64,000 nucleotides of DNA from SABI01 sp963676605 (GTDB lineage: Bacteria > Spirochaetota > Spirochaetia > Sphaerochaetales > Sphaerochaetaceae), in NCBI GenBank assembly GCA_963676605.2, contig CAXXSP010000018.1, positions 1 to 64,000 on the forward strand. The letters are read 5' to 3'. A program made the translations under genes and the position numbers. Of this stretch, positions 40,604 to 49,938 are shown piece after piece. The notes below the pieces were generated by a model, which ran no database searches, was not told the DNA's origin, and saw nothing but the letters and a program-made list of their open reading frames with translations. Numbering within the stretch: position 1 is the first letter of the stretch; the number at the start of each line of letters is the position of its first letter.

Positions 40604-42471
40604 TAGTAGGAATGAAACGAATCTCCATCGTGATGCGCACGCAGGAGAAGGTGAATGCTCTGAGAGCTCTCAGAAAAGCAGGGGTTGTTCACCTTGATAC
40701 TGTGGAAGTTCAGAGCGAGAATATCTCCTCCCTGAATGAACGTATCAGCGATTATGAGACTACCAGTGCGATCCTGAAAGAGCGTGCGAAGGCAATCAAA
40801 GCCCCTAAGACTCAGCAGGTCCTTTCGGGTGAAGATTTTCTTGTCGCGCACGATCATCTTCTTGACCTCATCGAGAGTGAGGAATCTCTGAAGGAGAATC
40901 TGGCTCAGCTTGCGAAGGACAGGGAATTCCTGATTCCCTATGGTCAGATCAACCTGACTGACCTGAAGACACTTCGTGACTCGGGGTATGAACTCTTTTT
41001 CTATGAGATCGAAAAAAAGCACCTCGCGGTCCTTGAAGATCCATACATCCTTCTTTCTCAGAAAAAGAAAAGTTCGGTGATAGCCGTGGTCGGCACTGCC
41101 CTTTCTTCTGACAGTGGTGCGGAGCAGATTCATCTGCCGAAACATTCACTCGCTGAGATAAAAACTATCATGGAAGAAGATGAAGGTCGTCTCAAAGAGG
41201 TCAGCAGTGAGATTGGAGAGAATGTGTATCTTCTTCCCTCCTATGCTCACCACATGAAAGTCGTCTCTCAGGAACTTGAGTTTGAAAAGGTTCAGGAAGG
41301 GATGGAAGAATCTTCAGGCCTCATCACCTGGCTGAGCGGATACATCCCTGAAGACCGTCTTGATGATTTCAGGAAATTTGCGGCGAAAGAGAAGGTCGGC
41401 TACTCCCTCCGGGATCCGGAAGGAGAGGAAGCGCCTCCCACGAAGGTGAAGAACAACAAGGTGATCAGTATCATCTCTCCGGTCTTCGACCTCCTCGGGA
41501 CGGTTCCCGGATATCGTGAGTACGATATCAGCATGTGGTTCCTGATGTTCTTCGCGATCTTCTTCGCGATGATTATCGGTGACGGAGCCTATGGACTTAT
41601 CCTTCTTGGAATAGCCATCGGTGCACACGTGAAAACGAAGAAGGCGAATAACGGTATCATCCTCCTGTATGTGATGAGCACTGCGAGTATCATATGGGGC
41701 GCAATTACCGGAGCCTGGTTCGGCTCGGCCTGGATCGTCGAACACGTCGGTTTCCTGAACTCCCTTGTGATACCGCAGATTTCGGCATATCCCGAACTCT
41801 TCGGCCTTGAAGCAACAACAGCCCAGAACACGGTCATGCAGCTCTGTTTCATTATCGGTACCCTGCAGCTGTCTCTTGCATGCGTGATGAATGTACACCG
41901 GAAGATAGGGGAGAAAGACATCTCGCTCGTATCAGACATCGGCTGGCTTATGATGATCGATGCACTCTATTTCCTCGTGCTCATGCTCGTTATCGAAACT
42001 CCCGTGAACCTCAGTGTGATCACAGCAGTCATCCTCAGTGGATTGCTCCTTGTTATCCTCTTCGGTGCCCAGGGACCTGGAATCCCCTTTATCAAAGGAC
42101 TTCTCGGCGGACTCGCAGGACTGTTTACCACCTTCCTCGATTCGATCAGCACCTTCGGTAACATCATCAGTTATATCAGACTCTTCGCAGTCGGAATGGC
42201 CTCCCTGGCTATCGCTCAGTCATTCAATTCCATGGCATCCATGATGATGCACGGCTTCGCGATTCCCGCAGGGATCCTGATCCTTCTGCTTGGACACTCC
42301 CTGAACTTCGTCATGGCCCTTCTTTCGGTTGTCGTCCACGGAGTCAGACTGAATCTTCTTGAATTTTCCGGTCAGCTCGGTATGGAATGGACCGGTTATG
42401 CATACAACCCGTTTAAAGAAACGGTTGAACCCACATCACATACGTTGTCAGAAACAACGATAAGGAGCTAG
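40600..42471 (+). CDS. atpI: V-type ATPase subunit I
   Basis: 623 residues. N-terminal soluble half of about 300 residues, then seven or eight membrane helices from SMWFLMFFAIFFAMIIGDGAYG. The essential ring-facing arginine region appears as SYIRLFAVGMASLAIAQSFN (near residue 525). It is the stator subunit forming the ion half-channels against subunit K. It overlaps atpD by 4 nt and is 3 nt before atpK. Confidence 0.95.
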   Translation: MIVGMKRISIVMRTQEKVNALRALRKAGVVHLDTVEVQSENISSLNERISDYETTSAILKERAKAIKAPKTQQVLSGEDFLVAHDHLLDLIESEESLKENLAQLAKDREFLIPYGQINLTDLKTLRDSGYELFFYEIEKKHLAVLEDPYILLSQKKKSSVIAVVGTALSSDSGAEQIHLPKHSLAEIKTIMEEDEGRLKEVSSEIGENVYLLPSYAHHMKVVSQELEFEKVQEGMEESSGLITWLSGYIPEDRLDDFRKFAAKEKVGYSLRDPEGEEAPPTKVKNNKVISIISPVFDLLGTVPGYREYDISMWFLMFFAIFFAMIIGDGAYGLILLGIAIGAHVKTKKANNGIILLYVMSTASIIWGAITGAWFGSAWIVEHVGFLNSLVIPQISAYPELFGLEATTAQNTVMQLCFIIGTLQLSLACVMNVHRKIGEKDISLVSDIGWLMMIDALYFLVLMLVIETPVNLSVITAVILSGLLLVILFGAQGPGIPFIKGLLGGLAGLFTTFLDSISTFGNIISYIRLFAVGMASLAIAQSFNSMASMMMHGFAIPAGILILLLGHSLNFVMALLSVVVHGVRLNLLEFSGQLGMEWTGYAYNPFKETVEPTSHTLSETTIRS

Positions 42472-42474
42472 AAT

Positions 42475-42909
42475 ATGAATATCGGATTAATAGCTATGGC
42501 AGCAGCGTTAGGTCTTTCAGCAGCAGGATCAGCACTGGGTACAGGAGCTGCATCACTCGCAGCGATCGGCGGTTGGAAGAAGTGTTATGCAAACGGTAAG
42601 CCGGCACCATTCATCATGGTTGCATTTTCCGGTGCTCCGCTGACACAGACTATCTACGGTTTCCTTCTGATGAACTTCATCACTGCAGCCGTTGCAGCGA
42701 ACAAGGATCTCATGATGATCCTCGGAGCGGGAATCTTCGGTGGTCTTGCAATCGGACTTTCAGCATGGATGCAGGGTAAAGCCGCAGCAGCTGCAAGTGA
42801 TGCGTATGCAGAAACAGGAAAAGGTACCGCAAACTATTTCATCGTTATCGGTATCGTTGAAACAGTTGCTCTGTTCACCCTCGTCTTCCTTCTCCTGCTC
42901 CTCCAGTAG
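42475..42909 (+). CDS. atpK: V-type ATPase subunit K (ion-binding ring)
   Basis: 144 residues forming four membrane helices in two hairpins, the duplicated proteolipid form. The ion-site residues are T57-Q58 in helix 2 (PLTQTIYGF), Q100 in helix 3 (WMQGKAAAA) and E129 in helix 4 (IVETVALF). They match, by my comparison from memory, the Thr64-Gln65-Gln110-Glu139 sodium ligands of Enterococcus hirae NtpK, suggesting Na+ coupling. It ends the operon. No separate F or G subunit gene is found nearby. Confidence 0.93.
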   Translation: MNIGLIAMAAALGLSAAGSALGTGAASLAAIGGWKKCYANGKPAPFIMVAFSGAPLTQTIYGFLLMNFITAAVAANKDLMMILGAGIFGGLAIGLSAWMQGKAAAAASDAYAETGKGTANYFIVIGIVETVALFTLVFLLLLLQ

Positions 42910-42930
42910 CAGTACATCATCTACACCTAC

Positions 42931-42958
42931 ACACCTCCTGCTTTCCAGCGGGAGGTGT
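42931..42958 (+). terminator. probable terminator of the V-ATPase operon
   Basis: 11-nt arms (42931-42941 with 42948-42958) with one T-G wobble and a 6-nt loop. The T tract after it is poor (TTGCTGTCT), so strength is uncertain. Confidence 0.55.
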
Positions 42959-43059
42959 TGCTGTCTAGAGGGAATGATGAATTCAATGAGAACTCTTTAC
43001 TCACAGAGTCCAATTCCTATAGACTCTTCATATAATCAGCGAACGAGGTGCAAGGCAGT

Positions 43060-44127
43060 ATGAAACGCAGAACCACACGTCAGGTGAAAGTGGGATCAGT
43101 TCTTCTCGGGAGTGAGGCCCCCATAGCCGTTCAGACAATGTACGGCGATCCTCTCAGGACAGACGGCGATTCTCTCTGGTATGATGAGCTGCTTTTCACA
43201 CTGAGATCGTGGTCCACCATGGGTGCATCCCTTGTCCGTTTCAGCTATCCTGACCATGATCTGAAGACGATCTTCTCCTCTATCTGCAGAGATTCACCTG
43301 TACCTGTCGTCGCCGATATCCACTTTGACTACCGTCTTGCGATCGAGGCTCTTGAGAGCGGTGCTCAGAAAATACGGATCAATCCGGGAAATATCGGGGC
43401 AGAATGGAAAACGAGAGAGGTGGTCAAGGCGGCAAAGGATCACGGTGCAGCAATACGTATCGGCCTGAACGGGGGATCACTTCCGAAAGGGAGCGCCTCT
43501 TCAGCGGCTGAATTGATGGCCTCCTCCGTCCGCTCCTACCTTGATGTATTTGAAAGTGAGAACTTCTTTGATACCGTCGTCAGTGTCAAACATTCCGATG
43601 TAGATATCACCTATGATGCGTATCGCAGGGTAGCAGCTCTCTGTGACTATCCCCTTCATCTCGGTGTTACCGAGGCTGGTTCGCTCGTACCCTCTCTTAC
43701 ACGCAGTACCTGGGCACTTGGAAGACTCCTCAGTGAAGGTATCGGTGATACCATACGTATCAGTATAAGCGACGATAACTTCTACGAGATCAGTGCTGCA
43801 AAAGAACTACTGAGAACCATCGGGATTGAAAAGAGTGGTGTGGAACTCATATCCTGTCCCCGCTGCGGAAGGGCGACGTTCGATTCTCAGGGATTTGTGA
43901 AAAGGATTGAAAAGCGTCTTCTCTCGTATACATCTCCTGTGAAGGTCGCCATCATGGGGTGTCAGGTGAATGGTCCCGGCGAAGCGAAGCACGCGGACCT
44001 GGCCATTACCGGGATCGGGAAGAAAGTCTTTCTCTATCTTCACGGCAAGATGGTGAAGGAAATTTCCGCAGAGCATGCGGAAGAGGAACTGTTCAGCTAC
44101 CTGGAGGAACTCGGCAGTGCACAATAA
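43060..44127 (+). CDS. ispG: (E)-4-hydroxy-3-methylbut-2-enyl-diphosphate synthase
   Basis: 355 residues from ATG 43060; the frame opens at a GTG at 43048 but the RBS spacing favours the ATG. Converts methylerythritol-cyclodiphosphate to HMBPP in the MEP isoprenoid pathway. The 4Fe-4S cysteines are in ISCPRCGR and CQVNGPGEAKHADL, and the TIM-barrel N-terminus has PIAVQTMYGDP and VADIHFDYRLAI. The end overlaps the start of uvrA by 11 nt. Confidence 0.95.
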   Translation: MKRRTTRQVKVGSVLLGSEAPIAVQTMYGDPLRTDGDSLWYDELLFTLRSWSTMGASLVRFSYPDHDLKTIFSSICRDSPVPVVADIHFDYRLAIEALESGAQKIRINPGNIGAEWKTREVVKAAKDHGAAIRIGLNGGSLPKGSASSAAELMASSVRSYLDVFESENFFDTVVSVKHSDVDITYDAYRRVAALCDYPLHLGVTEAGSLVPSLTRSTWALGRLLSEGIGDTIRISISDDNFYEISAAKELLRTIGIEKSGVELISCPRCGRATFDSQGFVKRIEKRLLSYTSPVKVAIMGCQVNGPGEAKHADLAITGIGKKVFLYLHGKMVKEISAEHAEEELFSYLEELGSAQ

Positions 44128-46951
44128 ACTGATCATCAAGGGAGCCCGCCAGCATAACCTTAAGAATATCGATCTAGAACTTGAAAAGGATTCTCTCATC
44201 GTCATCAGCGGTCTGAGCGGAAGCGGAAAATCCTCCCTTGCCTTCGATACGATTTTTGCTGAAGGCCAGCGGCGGTACGTCGAATCCCTCAGTGCCTATG
44301 CACGGCAATTCCTCGGCCGTCTCGAAAAGCCGGCAGTAGACAACATTGAAGGACTCAGTCCTTCCATCGCAATTGAACAGAAGACAACGAACAAGAACCC
44401 ACGTTCCATTGTCGGTACGGTGAGTGAAATCTACGACTATTACCGGCTCCTGTGGGCTCGGATAGGGATTCCCCATTGTCCCGAATGCCATGAACCTATC
44501 AGCGAGCAGTCGATTGACCAGATCCTCGATGCTATCTATCGTCTTGAGGAAGGCTCGCGGCTCATGATCCTCTCTCCCGTCGTTCTCGGAAGGAAGGGTG
44601 AACATAAAAAGATATTTACCTATGGAAAAAAGGATGGGTATACCCGATTCAGAATTGACGGAAAGATCTATCAGGTGGATGAGATCCCCCTTCTGAATAA
44701 GAATGAAAAACACACGATCGAAATCGTTGTCGACAGACTGATCCTCTCCAGTGAGACTCGTAGCCGTCTCGCTGATTCCATTGAACGGGCTGTCGAGATT
44801 TCGGACGGCCTGATCAGTACGCTTCACCTCCTTCCTTCGAAAGAAGAAGTCCTTACCACCTATTCCCAGCGTAACAGCTGTGTTCACTGCGGCATCTCCT
44901 TACCCGACCTGGAACCGAGGCTTTTCAGTTTCAATTCCCCCTTCGGGGCCTGTCCCGAATGTACAGGGCTCGGGTACAAGAGAGATTTTGATCCCGATAA
45001 ACTTATTCCCGATTATAATAAATCGTTCAATGAGCGGGCCATAGCAACCCATAATCCGGAGGCGACACATTTTCGTGTTCCTATGGAAGCCTTCGCTGCT
45101 CACTATTCGTTTTCTCTCGATACTCCATTTTCACAGCTCGATCCTGCGCTCATTGACAAGATTCTCTGGGGAGATACGGTACCGCTCAAAAGAACCTATG
45201 AGAGTAAAGACAGGAACTCGTCCTATACTTCGAAAAAACCTTTTGAAGGCATTATAAACGAACTGCACAGGCGCTACCGTGAAACAGGCAGTTCCTATAT
45301 ACGGCAGTGGATGGAATCGTTCATGAATGAGACAACCTGTGATGTCTGTCACGGTATGAAACTCAATCCTTCTGCTCTTTCCGTGCTCATCGACGGTAAA
45401 ACCATCTGGGAAGTGACGAAACTCTCCGTGAAGGATTCCCTCTCGTTCTTCGATGCTCTCACACTTACCGAAACGCAGAAAAATATTGCAGAGCAGGTGC
45501 TGAAAGAGATAACGAGCAGACTATCCTTTCTTAGAAATGTCGGTCTCGATTATCTGACACTCGACAGATCCACCGGCACACTCAGCGGAGGAGAATCGCA
45601 GAGGATACGTCTCGCTACCCAGATCGGGAGTGCCCTCTCGGGGGTCATGTATGTCCTTGACGAACCTTCAATCGGCCTTCACCAGAAAGATAATTTCAAG
45701 CTTATAGAGGCAATGAAAGCCCTCAGAGATATCGGAAACACCCTGATCGTCGTTGAACACGATGAGATGACGATGAGGGAAGCCGACTGCATCGTGGACC
45801 TCGGTCCCGGGGCAGGGGCTTACGGAGGCTATGTTACCGCCGTGGGAACAGCTGAAGAGATCATGAAGGTCCCTGAGAGTCTTACCGGACAGTACCTTGC
45901 GAAAACCATTTCTTTTCCTCCCGTAGAAGAGAGGAGGAAGGGGAATGGACGGAAGATAGTCCTGAAGGGGGCGAAGAAAAACAATCTTCAGGATATAGAG
46001 GTCTCCTTCCTCCTCGGTGCGATGAATGTCATCACCGGTGTGTCGGGAAGCGGTAAATCCACTCTTCTCCATGAAATCCTCATACCTGCACTTACCCGTA
46101 TCCTCGGCAGACACCATGAGAATTATGACGGCTATACCTCCCTCGAAGGTGCCGAACATATCGATAAGGTAATCAGTATCGACCAGAGCCCGATCGGTCG
46201 TACTCCCCGTTCAAATCCCGCCACCTATGTCGGGGCCTTCACCCCGATCCGTGACCTGTTTGCCAGCCTCCCGGAGTCAAAGATGAAGGGGTATAAACCG
46301 GGACGTTTCAGTTTTAATGTGTCCGGCGGAAGATGCGAACACTGCAAGGGAGACGGGTATAATAAAATAGAAATGAATTTCCTTCCCGATGTCTATGTGA
46401 CCTGTGAGGTCTGTAAGGGGAAGAGATTCAACAATGAGACGCTGAATATCCACTACAAGGGGAAGAATATCTATGATGTGCTCGAGATGAGTGTTGAAGA
46501 GGCGACAGAATTCTTTTCGGCGGTTCCCTCCATCTACAGGAAACTCTCTACGCTGAATTCTGTAGGACTCGGGTATATCAAACTCGGGCAGTCAGCTCTC
46601 ACGCTCAGTGGAGGAGAGGCCCAGCGGGTCAAGCTCTCTTCAGAGCTTGCAAAGATCGGAACCGGTAATACGCTCTACGTGCTTGATGAACCGACGACCG
46701 GCCTCCATTTCGCCGATGTAAAGGTTCTCATGGAAGTCCTGAACAGGATAGTGGAGAAGGGGAATACCGTCATACTTGTCGAACACAACCTGGATGTGAT
46801 CCTGCACAGTGATTATATCGTAGACCTCGGGCCTGACGGTGGCGATAAAGGAGGAAATCTGGTGACGAGCGGAACTCCGGAGGAGGTCGCCCTATGCAGC
46901 GAATCTCACACCGGGTATTATATACATCAGTCACTGTATGAAGATTCGTAA
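44117..46951 (+). CDS. uvrA: excinuclease ABC subunit A
   Basis: 944 residues from a GTG at 44117 with GGAGG 9 nt before; the frame opens further up at 44075, inside ispG. Damage-sensing ATPase of nucleotide excision repair; recruits UvrB and, through mfd, acts at stalled polymerase. Two ABC units are visible: GLSGSGKSS, LSGGESQRIRLATQIGSAL; and GVSGSGKST, LSGGEAQRVKLSSELAKIG. Zinc cysteines lie in CPECHEPIS and near CEHCKGDGYNKIE / CEVCKGKRF. It overlaps lptD by 14 nt. Confidence 0.97.
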   Translation: MHNKLIIKGARQHNLKNIDLELEKDSLIVISGLSGSGKSSLAFDTIFAEGQRRYVESLSAYARQFLGRLEKPAVDNIEGLSPSIAIEQKTTNKNPRSIVGTVSEIYDYYRLLWARIGIPHCPECHEPISEQSIDQILDAIYRLEEGSRLMILSPVVLGRKGEHKKIFTYGKKDGYTRFRIDGKIYQVDEIPLLNKNEKHTIEIVVDRLILSSETRSRLADSIERAVEISDGLISTLHLLPSKEEVLTTYSQRNSCVHCGISLPDLEPRLFSFNSPFGACPECTGLGYKRDFDPDKLIPDYNKSFNERAIATHNPEATHFRVPMEAFAAHYSFSLDTPFSQLDPALIDKILWGDTVPLKRTYESKDRNSSYTSKKPFEGIINELHRRYRETGSSYIRQWMESFMNETTCDVCHGMKLNPSALSVLIDGKTIWEVTKLSVKDSLSFFDALTLTETQKNIAEQVLKEITSRLSFLRNVGLDYLTLDRSTGTLSGGESQRIRLATQIGSALSGVMYVLDEPSIGLHQKDNFKLIEAMKALRDIGNTLIVVEHDEMTMREADCIVDLGPGAGAYGGYVTAVGTAEEIMKVPESLTGQYLAKTISFPPVEERRKGNGRKIVLKGAKKNNLQDIEVSFLLGAMNVITGVSGSGKSTLLHEILIPALTRILGRHHENYDGYTSLEGAEHIDKVISIDQSPIGRTPRSNPATYVGAFTPIRDLFASLPESKMKGYKPGRFSFNVSGGRCEHCKGDGYNKIEMNFLPDVYVTCEVCKGKRFNNETLNIHYKGKNIYDVLEMSVEEATEFFSAVPSIYRKLSTLNSVGLGYIKLGQSALTLSGGEAQRVKLSSELAKIGTGNTLYVLDEPTTGLHFADVKVLMEVLNRIVEKGNTVILVEHNLDVILHSDYIVDLGPDGGDKGGNLVTSGTPEEVALCSESHTGYYIHQSLYEDS

Positions 46952-49910
46952 TGTTCTGATCCTACTCCTGCTTTCTCTTTGTATACTCCCGGTCTCTGCG
47001 GAATCTGATATGACCCTTCTCATGCTTGAGGGGCTGTATGAGATGCCGATAGAACTTCTCAGGGAAAAGGGAACATTTCTTGCTGTCAGCACGGAAGGGA
47101 CCAGGGAAGAGCTTCTTGCCCGCATATTCTCCTATTACGGGTATGATGAGGTCAGCGAGGTTTCTGTCGAGAAGAAGCTGGAAGGGGAGATCATACTGAA
47201 CGGTGCCCGTTATTATTATATGAACGAATCGCAACAGACGATCATCCTGTCAGGGAATGTTCGCCTGGAGGGTGACGGATGGTCCCTGAGTTCAGATATC
47301 ATCTTCTTTGACACATCAAAACGGGTTGTCTCTGCGGTCGGCCAGGTCCACTTCATTCAGAATACGACCGATGTCAGTGCAGAGGTGCTTACCTTTTATA
47401 TCGATACGCAGGACGTGATCGTACAACGGGGAAGCACCCAGCTGGAACGCGAATCTGCCGATGATGATCCTCTGATCCTCTTTTCTGAGGGGGAGGCCAT
47501 GAGGATAACTTCTGATCCTGGAACCTACCATGCCTCCGATACCTCCATAACAAGCAGTATCGATCACTCCTACTATTCCATAGATGCTTCTGACGCTTTC
47601 TTTGTAACAGGAAATGATGTATTCATCACTGACGCGACCTTGAAGATGGGTCGGGTGCCCGTCCTTTATCTCCCTTTCTTTTATTACCCCGGAAAAACAC
47701 TCACCTTCAATCCTCTGTTCGGGTACGACTCCAATAAAGGTTCCTTCGTGACACTGACCTATGAGGTATATGGAGACCATCCGCTGAAGGGAAAGGTATC
47801 AGAAGAGGATGAGGGGACTTTTACCACCTTCTTTTCAGATGATAGAGAATTGTCCCGTACCAAGGGCTCTGTCACCTATGAGTATGTATCACTGGAAGAG
47901 GAGACACCGTTTCAGAGATGGGTACGGGAGAACAATTCCTATCTGACTCTCTTCGGTGATGCCTATGAGAATGAAGGTATCCACGCAGGTATAGATTCAT
48001 ACCATTCGTACGACGGAGGAAAGCTCGTCGCAGACCTCTCCGGAGGACTCGCCTGGCTTCCTTCCTCATCTGTGGCCGCAGGCATTCCTGACCTCCGGTA
48101 TTACATGGAACCGGAAATTACGGTGAAGCTTTCTTCCCTCGATGCCTCGCTGAAATTCCCCGTCTATTCTGATGAACAGGTAAAAGAGGACTATATCATC
48201 AACGAACGATTCGGGAATTTTTTCAATTCGTTCTTCTCTGATGAGACGACCAGTCTCTCAGGAGGGAACAGGATCTCCTCCTATGACTGGGAAGCAAAAG
48301 GGTCGTTCACACTGAAACCCGGGTTCCTCGGAACATTCGTAGAGGAGGTGAAAGTCAGTTCTCTCAGGAGTTCGATCAGATTTATCCGCTCATACGATAC
48401 TACCCAGGGTGGATTTATCATAGATACAGAACACCCGTTATCCTATCAGGCTTCCATGAAAGGTGAACTGTTTTCCTTCTCCTCACAAGCGTCTAAACAG
48501 GCTGATGCGCACCAAAGTACTTACGCTCATCCTCAGGAGCAGGTGGAGGAACTGGCAAGGTTCAACCTGACGCCTCTTGAATCTTTGAAAAGTCCTGAAC
48601 AGAAAGAGAACAGGACCTTGAGCACCTCTCTGAAATATACAACCTCACAAGGCGGTGATTATGAGACGGAATATGTGAAAGGTATCAGAGATGATGAAAA
48701 CTCACGCATGACGAATAAGACAACGTTTACCCTGAGCGAATCGTACCTGCCGGATGTCTTCAGGGGTACACATACGCTCGTCAGTGATTATAGCGACACA
48801 GCAGAAGCGGCGGAGAGGTCTCAGCAGTATGCTCTTCTCTATTCCCATACGCTCTCAATTCCCTACATCTCTCTTACGCACACCTATAAACAGAAATTAT
48901 ACAACTGGGAACGGTTCACTGCCACTGACGGAACAGTTGACGAAGAGGAGGAAGGGGCAAGCTGGGATGATACCTCCGTTCAGACTCACACACTCTCTCT
49001 CGCTCCGAGATTCACCTTCTCCTCAGTATCAATCACTCCTTCTTTAACCTACAGACTGCCACCTTTTGAAGGCCTTCTCACCACATCATTGAAAGTGCAG
49101 AAGGGAAAACTCTCACTCTCGTCCTCTCTCTCCTTTGAAGAGGATGCCGGGGAATATTCGTTCAGCAATACACGCTTTACGGCCGCGTACAGCGGAAAGA
49201 ACTTCAAGACCTCCCATACCCTGAATACCGTCCCGGATGGAATGGATATCATGAACAGCTACACGGTCAGCTCGAATGTGTCTTTCAGTTTCGATGTTCT
49301 CGATACCGTTCTCAAAGCCGACACGCTGTATGACGGTGATCTGAATGAATTAGAGAAAGCCAACGGTGAACTTTCAACACGGTTCGCGGGTGCACGGATC
49401 AGCTACGAAAGAACTGATACGGGATTTGAACCGACGAATGCTCGATTCAGCATCTCTACAGATTCTTTCGGGTTCTCCTTCTGGCATGAGAGAATCACAG
49501 CAGAGATCCTCCTGAGTGGAGAATATTATCACCTGTTCTATGATACAGCAGGTTCCTACCTCCTGTTTTCCCTCCATTTCTCTTTTGACATCTATTCATT
49601 CCTCTCCTTTGAATTCGATCTGAAGAGCCAGAACAAGGGACTTGACCGCTACTCCTCGGCACAGGATATGTTCAGCGACCTTCTCGACTCCTTTGATTTC
49701 TTCGGCAACGGAAGGTATACAACCCAGTTTGTCATGAATTCATTGAGTGCGAGTATGATTCATCACATGGATGACTGGGACCTGGTGGGCCGGTATACAG
49801 GAAACATGGTATATGAAAACAACAGATATGCATGGCGACCGGTGGTCTCCATCTACCTGAAATGGAAGGCGATCCCTGAAATCAATATTGATAGGGAGCT
49901 CGAACTGTGA
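46938..49910 (+). CDS. lptD: LptD-like outer-membrane assembly protein
   Basis: 990 residues. The N-terminus MKIRNVLILLLLSLCILPVSA is a signal peptide, followed by an OstA-like beta region (ILSGNVRLEGDGW and AVGQVHFIQ near residues 100-130), then a long repeat-poor, Tyr/Ser/Thr-rich C-terminal part that reads as a large beta barrel ending VVSIYLKWKAIPEINIDREL. In Treponema the gene beside uvrA is an LptD homologue. Many relatives appear to lack LPS, so its cargo may be another lipid. Start overlaps uvrA by 14 nt. Confidence 0.72.
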   Translation: MKIRNVLILLLLSLCILPVSAESDMTLLMLEGLYEMPIELLREKGTFLAVSTEGTREELLARIFSYYGYDEVSEVSVEKKLEGEIILNGARYYYMNESQQTIILSGNVRLEGDGWSLSSDIIFFDTSKRVVSAVGQVHFIQNTTDVSAEVLTFYIDTQDVIVQRGSTQLERESADDDPLILFSEGEAMRITSDPGTYHASDTSITSSIDHSYYSIDASDAFFVTGNDVFITDATLKMGRVPVLYLPFFYYPGKTLTFNPLFGYDSNKGSFVTLTYEVYGDHPLKGKVSEEDEGTFTTFFSDDRELSRTKGSVTYEYVSLEEETPFQRWVRENNSYLTLFGDAYENEGIHAGIDSYHSYDGGKLVADLSGGLAWLPSSSVAAGIPDLRYYMEPEITVKLSSLDASLKFPVYSDEQVKEDYIINERFGNFFNSFFSDETTSLSGGNRISSYDWEAKGSFTLKPGFLGTFVEEVKVSSLRSSIRFIRSYDTTQGGFIIDTEHPLSYQASMKGELFSFSSQASKQADAHQSTYAHPQEQVEELARFNLTPLESLKSPEQKENRTLSTSLKYTTSQGGDYETEYVKGIRDDENSRMTNKTTFTLSESYLPDVFRGTHTLVSDYSDTAEAAERSQQYALLYSHTLSIPYISLTHTYKQKLYNWERFTATDGTVDEEEEGASWDDTSVQTHTLSLAPRFTFSSVSITPSLTYRLPPFEGLLTTSLKVQKGKLSLSSSLSFEEDAGEYSFSNTRFTAAYSGKNFKTSHTLNTVPDGMDIMNSYTVSSNVSFSFDVLDTVLKADTLYDGDLNELEKANGELSTRFAGARISYERTDTGFEPTNARFSISTDSFGFSFWHERITAEILLSGEYYHLFYDTAGSYLLFSLHFSFDIYSFLSFEFDLKSQNKGLDRYSSAQDMFSDLLDSFDFFGNGRYTTQFVMNSLSASMIHHMDDWDLVGRYTGNMVYENNRYAWRPVVSIYLKWKAIPEINIDRELEL

Positions 49911-49938
49911 TTACAATAGTACATCTCAAAGGAGAAGT

